Assembly: GCF_017982655.1 (NCBI RefSeq)
Contig: NZ_JABXYX010000023.1
Span: 1-64,000 of the forward strand
DNA length: 64,000 nt
Origin: Brasilonema sp. CT11
GTDB lineage: Bacteria > Cyanobacteriota > Cyanobacteriia > Cyanobacteriales > Nostocaceae
Direction: 5' to 3'
Below the pieces are notes generated by a model. That model did no database searches. It was not told the DNA's origin and saw only the letters and a list, made by a program, of their open reading frames with translations. The position numbers and the translations under genes are program-made. Position 1 is the first letter of the stretch. Every line of letters starts with the position of its first letter. Shown one piece after another: positions 25,568 through 34,700 of the stretch.

Positions 25568-26245
25568 TCATTTACAACCTTCAATAAAATCAATGACTTG
25601 ATGTAATGACCCTGGTTTAGTCACAATCAGCACAGTTGAATCAGGTTCGAGTACTGTACTGCCGTTCGGAATCATCAAATCCTCATGGGGATGGGGTTGA
25701 TAGCCAATAATTAGGGAACCATTAGGAAAGCGGGAATCTTGAGCAATTTCGGCAACTGTACGACCAACAACATAGCAATTATTTGGAATCAAAAGTTTCA
25801 GCACCTCAATCTGTCCTTGCTCAAAATGCATGATTGATTCGACTTGCGGATACTCAATGGCATTTACCATTGTTGAAACCGCTAGCTCAATGGTACTGAT
25901 GATATGATTAGCTCCTGCCAATCGAAAAGGTTGAGCAAAATCGGAATGGCGCATCCGAGTTAAAATGTGGGGGACTCCGTAATGCTTGGCGAGAGTTACC
26001 ATCGCCAGATTCAAGGCATCATTTCGTAAGACAGCTGCCAAAGTGTCGGCTTTACGAATTCCAGCTTCTAACAGCACTTCTGTACTGACAGCACTGCCTT
26101 CAAAAGCCATTGCCCCTACTTGTTCGCGCGCATAGCGACAAGCATTAGGGTCAAAGTCAATCACAGATACGGTATGCCCTAGTTCTACCAATTTCTGTGC
26201 CAAAGTCAACCCTACCAAACCTGCTCCACCAATTAGCACGTACAT
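25568..26245 (-). CDS. TrkA-type K+ uptake regulatory protein (RCK_N plus RCK_C)
   Basis: A 225-residue cytosolic protein with an N-terminal Rossmann RCK domain (GGAGLVGLTLA, about 6-16, and acidic VIDFDPN ending strand two) that binds NAD(H) or ATP, and a C-terminal TrkA_C domain (about 145-222, ending LEPDSTVLIVTKPG). Such single-RCK proteins gate KtrB/TrkH K+ channels or other cation transporters. No membrane partner is adjacent here except the DUF3124 lipoprotein gene immediately downstream. The start ATG gives the canonical MYVLIGGAG. Confidence 0.85.
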   Translation of the reverse strand: MYVLIGGAGLVGLTLAQKLVELGHTVSVIDFDPNACRYAREQVGAMAFEGSAVSTEVLLEAGIRKADTLAAVLRNDALNLAMVTLAKHYGVPHILTRMRHSDFAQPFRLAGANHIISTIELAVSTMVNAIEYPQVESIMHFEQGQIEVLKLLIPNNCYVVGRTVAEIAQDSRFPNGSLIIGYQPHPHEDLMIPNGSTVLEPDSTVLIVTKPGSLHQVIDFIEGCK

Positions 26246-26527
26246 AACAGCTTCTTGATACTTTTGCCTTCTACTTTACTTTACAAGCTACTGTGCAGGT
26301 GAAAGAGTTTGGTATCGTTAAGACTGGAAACAACCAAATTTGGTGATGCATATGATAGTTAATTTGTACAGCGCTTAATTTCTACAAGCAACATTCACTA
26401 ATTCTGGTTTCTTAAAGTCTTCTTAGACAACCAATTTGAGAAGATAATGAATGTGGTTTTGCTGCTTGCAAGGAAAGCATGAAACAGCAACGCGCCAAAG
26501 CGCTTTGCGTACTTCTCTTGAATTATC

Positions 26528-27406
26528 ATGGAAACAAAAACCGCCAAACTCCTTGATGGTAAAGCTTTAGCTAACAAAATTCAGCAAGAACTTGCTGCTG
26601 CGATTACACAATTGCAACCCAAAATAGGACGCCCCCCAGGTTTAGCAGTGCTGATGGTGGGTGATAACCCAGCCTCAGCAGCTTACGTACGGGGCAAAGA
26701 ACGAGCTTGCCAAAAAGTGGGTATTGACTCTTTTGGCAAGCATTTTCCCACACAAACGACTCAAGCAGAACTAGAACAAGTGATTGCAGAACTCAATCAT
26801 GATCAAAGAGTCGATGGTATTCTCGTGCAATTGCCTTTACCCAACCACTTGGATGCTGTAGCGCTTTTGCATCAAATCGCGCCAGACAAAGACGCTGATG
26901 GACTGCACCCAATTAACTTAGGGCGACTAGTGCGAGGAGAACCTGGTTTACGTAGCTGCACTCCAGCCGGGGTTATGCGGCTGTTGCAGGAATATAATAT
27001 TCCTTTGAGCGGAAAGCATGCGGTAGTGGTGGGACGCAGTATTTTGGTAGGCAAACCACTGGCTTTGATGCTGCTAGAGGCAGATGCGACTGTAACTGTG
27101 GCTCATTCGCGATCGCACTCTTTGCAGTCCATCACCACAAATGCTGATATTCTAATTGCAGCAGCAGGTCGTCCAGGACTCATTACTGCTGAGATGGTGA
27201 AACCGGGTGCTGTTGTGGTAGATGTAGGCATAAATCGTGTGACACACTCAAGCGGTGAAAGTCGTCTGGTTGGTGATGTCCACTTTGAGTCAATTGCTGG
27301 TGTTGCGGAATTTATTACACCAGTTCCCGGTGGTGTTGGTCCAATGACTGTAGCTATGTTGCTACAAAATACGGTGAATAGCTATAGCCAACGCTCCCAT
27401 AGTTAG
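26528..27406 (+). CDS. folD: Bifunctional methylenetetrahydrofolate dehydrogenase/cyclohydrolase
   Basis: A 292-residue FolD, which interconverts methylene-, methenyl- and formyl-tetrahydrofolate for purine and formyl-Met synthesis. The signatures are [20 protein letters not shown] (about 47-66; Tyr and Lys are catalytic), [49 protein letters not shown] and [10 protein letters not shown]. Start ATG 26528 and length are standard. It heads the series folD, crtE and the PAP2-like gene on the plus strand, an arrangement seen in other cyanobacteria. Confidence 0.95.
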   Translation: METKTAKLLDGKALANKIQQELAAAITQLQPKIGRPPGLAVLMVGDNPASAAYVRGKERACQKVGIDSFGKHFPTQTTQAELEQVIAELNHDQRVDGILVQLPLPNHLDAVALLHQIAPDKDADGLHPINLGRLVRGEPGLRSCTPAGVMRLLQEYNIPLSGKHAVVVGRSILVGKPLALMLLEADATVTVAHSRSHSLQSITTNADILIAAAGRPGLITAEMVKPGAVVVDVGINRVTHSSGESRLVGDVHFESIAGVAEFITPVPGGVGPMTVAMLLQNTVNSYSQRSHS

Positions 27407-27526
27407 GAATATGTCTTTTGTCTTTTGTCATTTGGTAAAAACGTAACAAATGACGAATAACGAATGATGGATGACTCTTTCCCGTAAAATTGTTACGTAT
27501 ATAACACAACACTAAGGAATTTAAGA

Positions 27527-28453
27527 ATGGTAGCAGCTGATAACATTCAAAAAACTCCAGAGTTCGTCAAATTTGACTTACGAGCTTATCTCAAAGAGCG
27601 ACAAAAGCTTTGTGAAGCTGCTTTGGATAAATCTATTTCCATCCGTTATCCAGAAAAGATTTACGAAGCAATGCGCTACTCGCTCATGGCTGGAGGTAAA
27701 CGTTTGCGCCCTATTCTTTGCCTTGCTAGCTGTGAGATGATGGGTGGTACCATTGATATGGCAATGGCTACCGCTTGTGCTGTGGAGATGATCCACACAA
27801 TGTCCCTCATTCACGACGACTTGCCAGCAATGGATAATGATGATTACCGTCGCGGTAAGTTGACAAATCACAAAGTTTATGGTGATGACATTGCGATTTT
27901 AGCTGGGGACGGGTTGTTAGCCTACGCATTTGAGTATGTAGTCAATCATACTCATAATGTACCACTAGAGCGAGTTGTACAGGTCATTGCTCGTTTGGGT
28001 CATGCGACGGGAGCTACAGGCTTGGTTGGTGGTCAAGTGCTTGATTTAGACTCAGAAGGAAAGACAGATATCTCGGTAGAAACGTTGAATTTCATTCATC
28101 GGCACAAAACAGGTGCTCTTTTAGAAGCTTGTGTTGTCTGTGGTGGGATAATAGCAGGAGCATCATCAACAGAAGTGCAGCGGCTGTCTCACTATTCCGA
28201 AAATATTGGGCTTGCTTTTCAAATTATTGATGACATTCTAGATATCACTCAAACCGACGAGCAATTGGGCAAAACTGCTGGTAAAGATCTACAGGCTCAA
28301 AAAGTGACGTATCCTAGTCTTTGGGGACTCGAAGAATCAAAACAAAAAGCTCAGCAGCTTGTAGAGGATGCTTGTGCAGAATTAGAACCTTTTGGAGATA
28401 AAGCTTTGCCCCTTAAGGAATTAGCACACTTTATCACCAGTCGTAAAAATTAA
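27527..28453 (+). CDS. crtE: Geranylgeranyl diphosphate synthase
   Basis: A 308-residue prenyltransferase of the polyprenyl synthetase family. The first Asp-rich motif is DDLPAMDND (97-105) and the second is IIDDILD near residue 238; both bind Mg2+-diphosphate. GGKRLRPIL (56-64) and [11 protein letters not shown] are also present. The enzyme condenses IPP and DMAPP to C20 precursors for carotenoids, the chlorophyll phytyl chain and quinones. It lies between folD and a PAP2-like gene, the usual cyanobacterial context, which supports crtE rather than a long-chain enzyme. Confidence 0.93.
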   Translation: MVAADNIQKTPEFVKFDLRAYLKERQKLCEAALDKSISIRYPEKIYEAMRYSLMAGGKRLRPILCLASCEMMGGTIDMAMATACAVEMIHTMSLIHDDLPAMDNDDYRRGKLTNHKVYGDDIAILAGDGLLAYAFEYVVNHTHNVPLERVVQVIARLGHATGATGLVGGQVLDLDSEGKTDISVETLNFIHRHKTGALLEACVVCGGIIAGASSTEVQRLSHYSENIGLAFQIIDDILDITQTDEQLGKTAGKDLQAQKVTYPSLWGLEESKQKAQQLVEDACAELEPFGDKALPLKELAHFITSRKN

Positions 28454-28572
28454 ATAAATAATGAATGATGAATGATAGAAGCAGGGCATTCTATAATATG
28501 TCATTCATAATTCATATCTCTGTTCATAATTCATCATTCACAACTCATAACTTTTCATCTGATCAAAATAGC

Positions 28573-29046
28573 ATGCAGGATATAGGCGACATATTAGAAA
28601 ACCGAGTGTTGTGGGTTGCTCTAGGAGCTTGTTTGATGGCTCAAGCATTTAAGCTTGTCATCGAACTACTCAAGAATCGTAAGCTAAATGTTAGAGTTTT
28701 AGTCACAACTGGAGGGATGCCTAGTGCACATTCTGCACTAGTAACAGCTCTTGCAACTGGAGTCGGGCAAACTCTTGGTTGGGGTTCTGCGGAATTTGCA
28801 CTGGCAATGGTTTTTGCCATTATCGTTATGTATGACGCCGCAGGAGTTCGTCAAGCTGCTGGAAAGCAAGCCCGTATCCTTAATCAGATGATTGATGAAT
28901 TGTTTCACGAACACCCAGAGTTTGATGGCGATCGCCTCAAAGAATTACTGGGACATACACCTGTCCAGGTGATTGTTGGTTCGGCGTTGGGTATAACTAT
29001 CTCGTGGTTGGCTAAATCAACCGGCGTGTTGGTTGTCAGTCCATAA
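28573..29046 (+). CDS. Divergent PAP2-family membrane protein (DUF212)
   Basis: A 157-residue membrane protein. It has the acid phosphatase/vanadium haloperoxidase-related DUF212 features: ACLMAQAFKLVIELLKNRKLN, GGMPSAHSALVTALATGVG (about 49-67, with catalytic-type Ser-Ala-His) and MYDAAGVRQAAGKQA then LLGHTPVQV. ATG at 28573 (MQDIGDIL) is chosen; the 36-residue upstream extension comes from an AT-rich repeat. It probably dephosphorylates an isoprenoid or lipid phosphate, which fits its place behind crtE, but this is inference. Confidence 0.85.
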   Translation: MQDIGDILENRVLWVALGACLMAQAFKLVIELLKNRKLNVRVLVTTGGMPSAHSALVTALATGVGQTLGWGSAEFALAMVFAIIVMYDAAGVRQAAGKQARILNQMIDELFHEHPEFDGDRLKELLGHTPVQVIVGSALGITISWLAKSTGVLVVSP

Positions 29047-29080
29047 TCAACCAAAAAACCTGACTGTATTTTGCTCCAAG

Positions 29081-29896
29081 CTACTGCAAACGCACAGATG
29101 AGCGCAGTAGCAGCACTTTGCGACTATCTACAACTACGGCAAAAAAACCTCGTTCGCTCAACTTTTGCAGTGTGCTGTATGCTTCTTTTTGATTGGTTGT
29201 GTAAACAGCCAGCAAATAAGGACGTTCTCCGTAGGAAACAAAACCTACGTCTCCCTTAACGACTTCCCGTACTTTGTTCGCCATTTCAGGACGGTTATAG
29301 TAATCTACTAATACAGCCAAACCTTCTCCCAAACGTTCAGGTTTATAGCTGCTTACTGTCTGAGTAGGCGGTTTCTGTGTAACTGTAGACGGTTTTTGTA
29401 TCGCCGTGGGCGGTTTTTGTGTAACTATAGACGGTTTTTGTGTCGCCGTGGGCGGTTTTTGTGTCGCCGTGGGCGGTTTTTGTGTAACTGTAGGCGGTTT
29501 TTGTGCCAGCGTAGAGGGTTTCTGTGCCACTTCTGATGACGGTCGAGTAGAGACAAAAGCAGATAACCCGACTATATTCTTGATATACCTTGCCCAACTA
29601 TTAGCATCATCTATCTTGTTAAACCCACCAATTCGTGTGACTGTATTTTTGATATATCTACAAGTGCTTATCTTAGTGTTAGACGGTAAAGCTTGACGTA
29701 ACTGCTTCTGATTCTCTGTAGTGGGACTACTGACTAACAAAAGATACTCACCGGAATTGGGGGGTTGACAGACAGGAATATTTTGTTGTTGAGCAGAAGC
29801 AAAATTTCTGCTAGCATTTAACCCAACAATAGCTAGCAATAAACTAGTCACTAAAGTATTAGATATCTGAAATTTCTGAACAACACTCTTATACAT
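29081..29896 (-). CDS. Secreted protein with SPOR-like ends and a QKPPT repeat linker
   Basis: A 271-residue protein with a signal peptide (about 1-36, ending FASAQQ). An N-terminal domain (about 38-115, with GEYLLLVSSPTTEN, a cysteine pair, then NSWARYIKNIVGLSAFV) and a C-terminal domain (about 185-271, LAVLVDYYNRPEMANKV to GFFAVVVDSRKVLLLRS) have the alternating pattern of SPOR-like peptidoglycan-binding units. They are joined by about eight copies of a TVTQKPP/TATQKPP heptad. Location is periplasmic or outer envelope. The SPOR assignment is by pattern and tentative. Confidence 0.65.
   Translation of the reverse strand: MYKSVVQKFQISNTLVTSLLLAIVGLNASRNFASAQQQNIPVCQPPNSGEYLLLVSSPTTENQKQLRQALPSNTKISTCRYIKNTVTRIGGFNKIDDANSWARYIKNIVGLSAFVSTRPSSEVAQKPSTLAQKPPTVTQKPPTATQKPPTATQKPSIVTQKPPTAIQKPSTVTQKPPTQTVSSYKPERLGEGLAVLVDYYNRPEMANKVREVVKGDVGFVSYGERPYLLAVYTTNQKEAYSTLQKLSERGFFAVVVDSRKVLLLRSSVRLQ
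29367..29530. repeat. 21-bp minisatellite inside the SPOR-like gene
   Basis: About 7.8 copies of a 21-bp unit of the type GGCGGTTTTTGTGTNNCNGTN run in tandem and encode the Thr/Gln/Lys/Pro heptads. Because the unit is a multiple of three, copy number can change without frameshift. Confidence 0.9.
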
Positions 29897-29933
29897 AAAA
29901 TTTTCTTAATTCTTTGAAAAAAATTAATGTATT

Positions 29934-30047
29934 TATAGGAATCCGGTTTGGTTTACGAAGTTACTAGTTGAGGTAAAGAACGCTTAACCCTTAACTGAGA
30001 ACATAAACTTTACCTAGCTGAGCAAAAATCTGCGAAGGAATCCTATA
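29934..30047. mobile_element. Possible small MITE
   Basis: TATAGGAATCC (29934-29944) and GGAATCCTATA (30037-30047) form an 11-bp inverted pair with one mismatch around about 90 bp of non-coding AT-rich sequence. A target duplication is not evident beyond TA, so the call is weak. Confidence 0.3.
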
Positions 30048-30108
30048 GTAGCTATTAGTCAGTAGTTTATAGTCCAATAACTAATGACTAATGACTAATA
30101 ATCATACA

Positions 30109-30438
30109 TTAAGATACCGCAGCCAGAGATGCCAATGCATCAGGAATTTCTGGTGAAGGAGCTTGAAATTCGCCTGTCAGGACATATTCTAATCGAAGTT
30201 TCAACCAGGTAATAAATTGGGGATTAGTGGAGATAATCGCTACTGCTGGCTGGGGGCATTTTGCCTTCAGTTGTGACATTTGGGGTGCTTCCAGAAAAGC
30301 TGGTTGCTTAACCACCCAAAAATCAATTGCTTTTTCTTGCTCGTGGTAGTGACGAGTGCGTTCCTTGAGAACTTCCTCCATCGGTTCTTCTTCCAGCAGA
30401 AACCGTTGACTCGCCAAGATGTAATAATATGTTTGCAT
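30109..30438 (-). CDS. ycf54: Ycf54 (Mg-protoporphyrin monomethyl ester cyclase accessory subunit)
   Basis: A 109-residue soluble protein matching Ycf54: TYYYILASQRFLLEEEPMEE at the N-terminus, KAIDFWVVKQPAFLEAP in the middle and AIISTNPQFITWLKLRLEYV then LTGEFQAP at the end. Ycf54 is required for assembly or stability of the oxygen-dependent MgPME cyclase (AcsF/CycI), which forms the isocyclic ring of chlorophyll. Length and motifs are typical. It is transcribed alone; the gene upstream on the same strand encodes a SnoaL-like protein about 90 bp away. Confidence 0.92.
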   Translation of the reverse strand: MQTYYYILASQRFLLEEEPMEEVLKERTRHYHEQEKAIDFWVVKQPAFLEAPQMSQLKAKCPQPAVAIISTNPQFITWLKLRLEYVLTGEFQAPSPEIPDALASLAAVS

Positions 30439-30525
30439 TTTGATCCTTTGTTAATCTAGTTATTGTGTAAGACACAGAGGATAGTCCTATGTCCTACACA
30501 ATAACTAAAATATAGAGTACCTGAT

Positions 30526-31221
30526 TTAGGAATGGAACGGACAACCACCTTCCTGCTGTTCGCTAGTTGTTTGTTTTCGACCGTTTGTTAGCTTTTTGAG
30601 AAACAGACTGTTGTCGAAGTAGTGTTCTATGGAAAGAACTTTCAAATCATCAGTAACACGTGCCAAGCTCATACCGATGATCTCTACTATTTCTCCTGTT
30701 GGTGTATAGTCCTTGTATGAACCACTAAAAGTTCCCCAATGTCGCCATTTTAACGTAACATTTGGTGGACCCGAATAAACCTCAAGCACTTCCCACAAAA
30801 ATCCTTGGGGAAATGCTGTATGGAAAAGATTGGCTGATGATTCAAAAGTTTCCTCTGAAGCCTTGTATTCTTCTGTATCATCAATAAATAAATTGTAAGT
30901 CCCAGCCTCTACCACATCTGATGCTGTATAAGCTGGACCACCATTACTACTCATACGAAACTGTTCGTTCACAACCGACAACCACTGCTGTGGATTGGTT
31001 TTGAACGATGCTTCCATCTCAAATGTTCTGACTAAGTTTTGGACAATTGCCTCTAGTGAACCTTCAGCGTAGTTGTGTGTACTTTGTTTCGCAAGATTTT
31101 CTTTTGAGCGAGAGTAATCTGGAGGGGTTTGATAGCGCCACTCGGCGTCAGGACTATGTGCGATCACTGTGTCTCTATCTTGTACCCAAACCCGAGTATC
31201 GTTCGACTGTGTTGCGCTCAT
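30526..31221 (-). CDS. SnoaL-like domain protein
   Basis: A 231-residue protein with a long N-terminal extension (1-60) and a cone-shaped alpha+beta barrel of the SnoaL/NTF2 type. The pattern is helical FEMEASFKTNPQQWLSVV, then SANLFHTAFPQGFLWEVLEV, NVTLKWRHWGTFSG and GEIVEIIGMSLARVTDDLK, where the His and Asp residues of ester-cyclase relatives would sit. The C-terminus ends with EGGCPFHS, an unusual Cys/His tail. The substrate is unknown; SnoaL-like proteins range from polyketide cyclases to simple binding proteins. Confidence 0.7.
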   Translation of the reverse strand: MSATQSNDTRVWVQDRDTVIAHSPDAEWRYQTPPDYSRSKENLAKQSTHNYAEGSLEAIVQNLVRTFEMEASFKTNPQQWLSVVNEQFRMSSNGGPAYTASDVVEAGTYNLFIDDTEEYKASEETFESSANLFHTAFPQGFLWEVLEVYSGPPNVTLKWRHWGTFSGSYKDYTPTGEIVEIIGMSLARVTDDLKVLSIEHYFDNSLFLKKLTNGRKQTTSEQQEGGCPFHS

Positions 31222-31336
31222 AAAAAAGTACCGTCAAAGAATAATCTCTGTTTTGAACATATCAAAGACTTTTTGGATTTACGCAGTCGAACCCCAAAAT
31301 TGTTATATTATGCTGTTAGTTGCTTGCTGATTGTTG

Positions 31337-32059
31337 TTATAGTTGACCCCGCATTGCTAATTTCATCTCACGGACTGCTCTTTCCATACCAACGAGTGCG
31401 GCGCGGCTAACAATCGTGTGCCCAATATTTAGTTCTTCCATCCCCGGCAAATTAGCCACAGAATAGACGTTCCAGTAAGTTAGTCCATGTCCAGCATTCA
31501 CTCGTAGCCCTGCATTTATTGCTTGCTCACACCCTTTGGATAGCAAGGCTAATTCTTGCTCGCGACTGGTTTCATCCTTAGCCTCAGCATATCGCCCAGT
31601 GTGCAGTTCAATAAACTTTGCTTGCGTCTTGACAGAAGCTTCAATTTGTGCTGATTCAGCATCAATAAACAAACTGACAGGAATACCAGCGCTTTGCAAT
31701 TTATCAACTACCTGTCCTATTCTATCAATCTGACCAGCAATATCTAGTCCGCCTTCTGTAGTGACTTCTTCTCGCTTTTCGGGTACTAAAGTAACGTAAT
31801 CGGGTTTGATATCTAGAGCAATACCAACCATTTCATCTGTCGCCGCCATCTCCAAATTCAGATGCGTTCTCACTGTTTGTCTTAACAGGCGGACATCCCG
31901 TTCTTGAATATGTCGCCTATCTTCCCGTAAATGCGCCGTAATACCATCTGCACCAGCTAATTCTGCTAGTACCGCCGCCGCCACGGGATCTGGTTCCACC
32001 GTCCGCCGCGCTTGGCGAATCGTGGCGATGTGGTCAATGTTTACACCAAGTGTAGGCAA
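31337..32059 (-). CDS. pdxJ: Pyridoxine 5'-phosphate synthase
   Basis: A 240-residue PdxJ, which condenses 1-deoxyxylulose 5-phosphate with 3-amino-2-oxopropyl phosphate to make pyridoxine 5'-phosphate. The signatures are [16 protein letters not shown] (4-19), [48 protein letters not shown] and NAGHGL. The start is TTG at 32059, because AGGGAG lies 9 nt upstream and the product begins with the canonical [10 protein letters not shown]; the GTG at 32080 would add seven unconserved residues. Confidence 0.93.
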   Translation of the reverse strand: MPTLGVNIDHIATIRQARRTVEPDPVAAAVLAELAGADGITAHLREDRRHIQERDVRLLRQTVRTHLNLEMAATDEMVGIALDIKPDYVTLVPEKREEVTTEGGLDIAGQIDRIGQVVDKLQSAGIPVSLFIDAESAQIEASVKTQAKFIELHTGRYAEAKDETSREQELALLSKGCEQAINAGLRVNAGHGLTYWNVYSVANLPGMEELNIGHTIVSRAALVGMERAVREMKLAMRGQL

Positions 32060-32630
32060 CTTGATTGTCTCCCTATACACAGTTTTCAGGTCTTGATTTT
32101 AGCAGGGAATAAAGGTTGGAAGGTGAGTGGGGCGATCGCCTGTTTTCATTTTGCACTCACCTCGTCCGAATTATGAAGTTGAGGTTTTGAGTTCTGAGGT
32201 GATAGAAACGGGATACTAAAGCGATCGCCTAGATAATATCTTTTTCGAGTTTTCACAGATGGGTAAAAAAAGGCGGATATCAGGCTGATTGGGGTTGTAG
32301 CTGTTGTGGTAAAAAGCCCCAAGTTCCAGATTTCGCTGAGATGGTATTTGGTGAATAAGGGTAAGGTGGGCATTGCTCTTAATCTTTTAGAACATATTGC
32401 AAAATTTCGTAAGCAATGCCCACGCTACGGGCGATAGCTTCGCTGCTGCCTAAGCGCAAAGCGCACGCTACGCGAACGGCAGATCGCATTTATTGAACAT
32501 AGTACAAAATGTTAGATCGCATTTTTCAGGATAGTACAACACATCTGTTTGACGAAATTTTGACAAAATCCGGAAAATTGCATAATCACATTGTATAAAT
32601 TCTAAAACAAAAACCCTTCCTGACCCAGCT
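32060..32630. other. Intergenic region with repeats
   Basis: A 570-bp gap. It contains a GC-rich repeat piece (about 32420-32480) and two copies of an AGATCGCATTT...ATAGTACAA unit (near 32482 and 32514). A 75-codon minus-strand frame at 32146-32373 has no ribosome binding site or known domain and is not called. Confidence 0.5.
32366..32423. repeat. Inverted repeat (GTGGGCATTGC)
   Basis: GTGGGCATTGC at 32366-32376 and its exact reverse complement at 32413-32423 enclose 36 AT-rich bases, a stem-loop typical of dispersed cyanobacterial repeats. Confidence 0.7.
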
Positions 32631-32807
32631 ATGCCGCCAGACTACTCCGGTCAAAATCTCCGAGGTCGCTCTTTTAAAGGTCAAAATCTGACAGGAGTAA
32701 ACTTTAGTGGTGCAGATATTAGAGGGGCAGATTTTAGCAACGCTATCCTTAAAGATGCTGACTTCAGAGGTGCTAAGGCAGGACTACAGCGACGTTGGGT
32801 AATGTAG
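32631..32807 (+). pseudogene. Truncated pentapeptide-repeat protein gene
   Basis: ATG 32631 opens a 58-codon frame. It has MPPDYSGQNLRGRSFKGQNL then repeats of the A(D/N)LXX type (GVNFSGADIRGADFSNAILK) and AKAGLQRRWV before a stop at 32805. In full-length cyanobacterial homologues AKAGLQRRW is the junction to a membrane domain. Here the gene breaks off exactly there and runs into a GC-rich repeat (32815-32880, CCTTCGGACACGCTTCGCG). The remainder is missing, so this is a repeat-associated truncation; a short peptide could still be made. Confidence 0.75.
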
Positions 32808-33153
32808 CTGGCTCTGGGGAGATTGCTGAGTCCTTCGGACACGCTTCGCGAACGCTCCACTTCGTTTCACTCGCAATGACGAGAGGTATTACCTTGCTCG
32901 CACTTCCCCCCACCACTACGAGCAACACCATTGTTCGTTCCCGAACTAATCATCAGACAATGCATATATTTTGTTATTAGTCAATATGAGTTGGCAGTTA
33001 TTGAGATAAGAGCAAAGCATTTGGCAAGAGTTGTTCACTTCAAGGCAGGATGATCGAAAATTTAGGCAGTTGGATAACTGGAATTTAATCCATTCTAAAA
33101 AAGTTGTCGTCTTTTTGACGAAAAACAATTTTTGATTTTTGTTTTTTGATTTT
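32808..33153. other. Intergenic region
   Basis: After the repeat piece at 32815-32880 the sequence becomes AT-rich. A hairpin-like TTGTCGTCTTTTTGACGAAAAAC (imperfect; CGTC/GACG core about 33107-33119) lies near its end and could act as a weak terminator. No gene is seen. Confidence 0.4.
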
Positions 33154-33246
33154 ATGAGTTTGTCTGATTTTCCCAATCTCTGGGTACCTTTAGCGCTTTT
33201 AGGGTTAATTATCATTGCTGCTGTCTTTTTCAGCCGCAGCAGCTAA
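33154..33246 (+). CDS. Putative 30-aa single-TM microprotein
   Basis: ATG 33154 opens MSLSDFPNLWVPLALLGLII and continues IAAVFFSRSS to a TAA at 33244. The composition is that of a one-helix thylakoid-type small subunit: polar N-terminus, 17 hydrophobic residues, positively charged Arg near the end. It does not match PsbM, PetN, PetM, PsaM or Psb30 as I know them. There is no strong Shine-Dalgarno. Whether it is translated is open. Confidence 0.4.
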   Translation: MSLSDFPNLWVPLALLGLIIIAAVFFSRSS

Positions 33247-33418
33247 TATCATGTTGCTGGCATACGTAAAAAAGTGAAGTTCGCCGGGAAAGTCGGGGAG
33301 GAAGGATAACTGTTGGTTTTTGACTAAGTACTAATAACTAATGAGCAAAGAAATAACTAATCACTCCTATTGGAGGTTAAAATAAATCCCGATTGTCTCC
33401 CAAAATTTTAAAAGCTTC

Positions 33419-33976
33419 ATGATCTCCAGCAACGATTTTCGACCCGGTGTTTCGATAGTATTAGATGGGTCCGTATGGCGTGTGGTGGAATTCCTCCACG
33501 TTAAGCCAGGAAAAGGTTCTGCTTTTGTGCGGACGAAATTGAAAAATGTTCAAAGTGGAAGCGTGGTGGAAAAAACGTTCCGCGCTGGTGAAACAGTTCC
33601 CCAAGCTAACCTGGAAAAAAGCATAATGCAGCATACCTATAAAGAAGGTGATGAATACGTCTTTATGGATATGGAAACATATGAAGAAGGCAGATTGAGC
33701 GCCTCACAGATTGGCGATCGCGTAAAATACCTCAAAGAAGGTATGGAAGCCAATGTTATTCGCTGGGGCGACCAAGTCCTGGAAGTGGAACTGCCTAACT
33801 CCGTAGTATTGGAAATTGTGCAAACAGATCCAGGTGTTAAGGGTGACACTGCTACTGGTGGTTCTAAGCCTGCAACTTTGGAAACGGGAGCAATGGTGAT
33901 GGTTCCTTTGTTTATTTCTCAAGGAGAACGCATCCGTATAGACACCCGTGACGATAAATACCTTGGCAGGGAGTAA
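33419..33976 (+). CDS. efp: Translation elongation factor P
   Basis: A 185-residue EF-P of normal length. It shows [37 protein letters not shown] (Lys32 or its neighbour is the tip residue of domain I), then [22 protein letters not shown], domain [19 protein letters not shown] and the C-terminal signature [18 protein letters not shown] relieves ribosome stalling at polyproline. The gene lies 132 bp before accB on the same strand, the classical cyanobacterial efp-accB pair. Confidence 0.96.
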   Translation: MISSNDFRPGVSIVLDGSVWRVVEFLHVKPGKGSAFVRTKLKNVQSGSVVEKTFRAGETVPQANLEKSIMQHTYKEGDEYVFMDMETYEEGRLSASQIGDRVKYLKEGMEANVIRWGDQVLEVELPNSVVLEIVQTDPGVKGDTATGGSKPATLETGAMVMVPLFISQGERIRIDTRDDKYLGRE

Positions 33977-34108
33977 CTTTCTTCTCACCTCTAGATGCAA
34001 ATCCCGATTTTCATCTATAACAGGGATTTCCATCCCTGCCTAACTATACAAATTCATTTCAAAAGATAAAGTCTCTGTACGACGTAATTGCATGAGGTAA
34101 GGAAAGCT

Positions 34109-34660
34109 GTGCCATTGGACTTTAATGAAATCCGCCAATTGTTGACAACCATTGCACAAACGGACATTGCAGAAGTCACGCTCAAAAGTGACGATTTTGA
34201 ACTCACAGTTCGTAAGGCTGTAAGCGTTCCTTCAATGTTGTCAGCAGCACCTCAAGGGGCGTTAGGGGCGGTTGGTACACCGAACACACCAGTTCCACCG
34301 CCTATTCCGTTAGTAATGTCGCCTCCGACCGTGACGGTAACCCCGCCAAACCGCCCCACTGACAGTAATACTTCTGGCGTATACTCACCACCGACTGGTT
34401 CCTCTGTCATAGAACAGAAGTTTGTGGAAATCCCTTCCCCAATGGTAGGAACGTTTTATCGTGCGCCGAGTCCAGGCGAAGCACCATTTGTGCAAGTGGG
34501 CGATCGCATTCGGAGCGGTCAAGCAGTATGTATCATAGAAGCCATGAAACTGATGAATGAAATTGAAGCCGAAGTATCCGGACAAGTCATAGAAATTCTC
34601 GTACAAAACGGTGAACCAGTGGAATATGGTCAACCTTTGATGCGAATTAACCCAGATTAA
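34109..34660 (+). CDS. accB: Acetyl-CoA carboxylase biotin carboxyl carrier protein
   Basis: A 183-residue BCCP. The N-terminus is [20 protein letters not shown], then a Pro/Thr-rich flexible linker (about 40-105), and the biotinyl domain (about 107-183) with EAMKLMNEI, where Lys147 is biotinylated. The start is GTG at 34109, with AAGGAAA upstream, rather than the TTG at 34088. BCCP carries CO2 between biotin carboxylase and carboxyltransferase in fatty acid synthesis. Its neighbour efp is the usual partner gene. Confidence 0.95.
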   Translation: MPLDFNEIRQLLTTIAQTDIAEVTLKSDDFELTVRKAVSVPSMLSAAPQGALGAVGTPNTPVPPPIPLVMSPPTVTVTPPNRPTDSNTSGVYSPPTGSSVIEQKFVEIPSPMVGTFYRAPSPGEAPFVQVGDRIRSGQAVCIIEAMKLMNEIEAEVSGQVIEILVQNGEPVEYGQPLMRINPD

Positions 34661-34700
34661 GTATTAATCTATATATCGATGCCTAGTTGTTAAATTTTTA

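Noticed and set aside
29406-29696. Gly/Phe/Cys-rich repetitive frame on the plus strand
   Set aside because: Antisense shadow of the 21-bp minisatellite in the SPOR-like gene.
32146-32373. 75-codon minus-strand frame
   Set aside because: No ribosome binding site or known domain; it lies in a repeat-bearing gap and partly in the inverted repeat at 32366.
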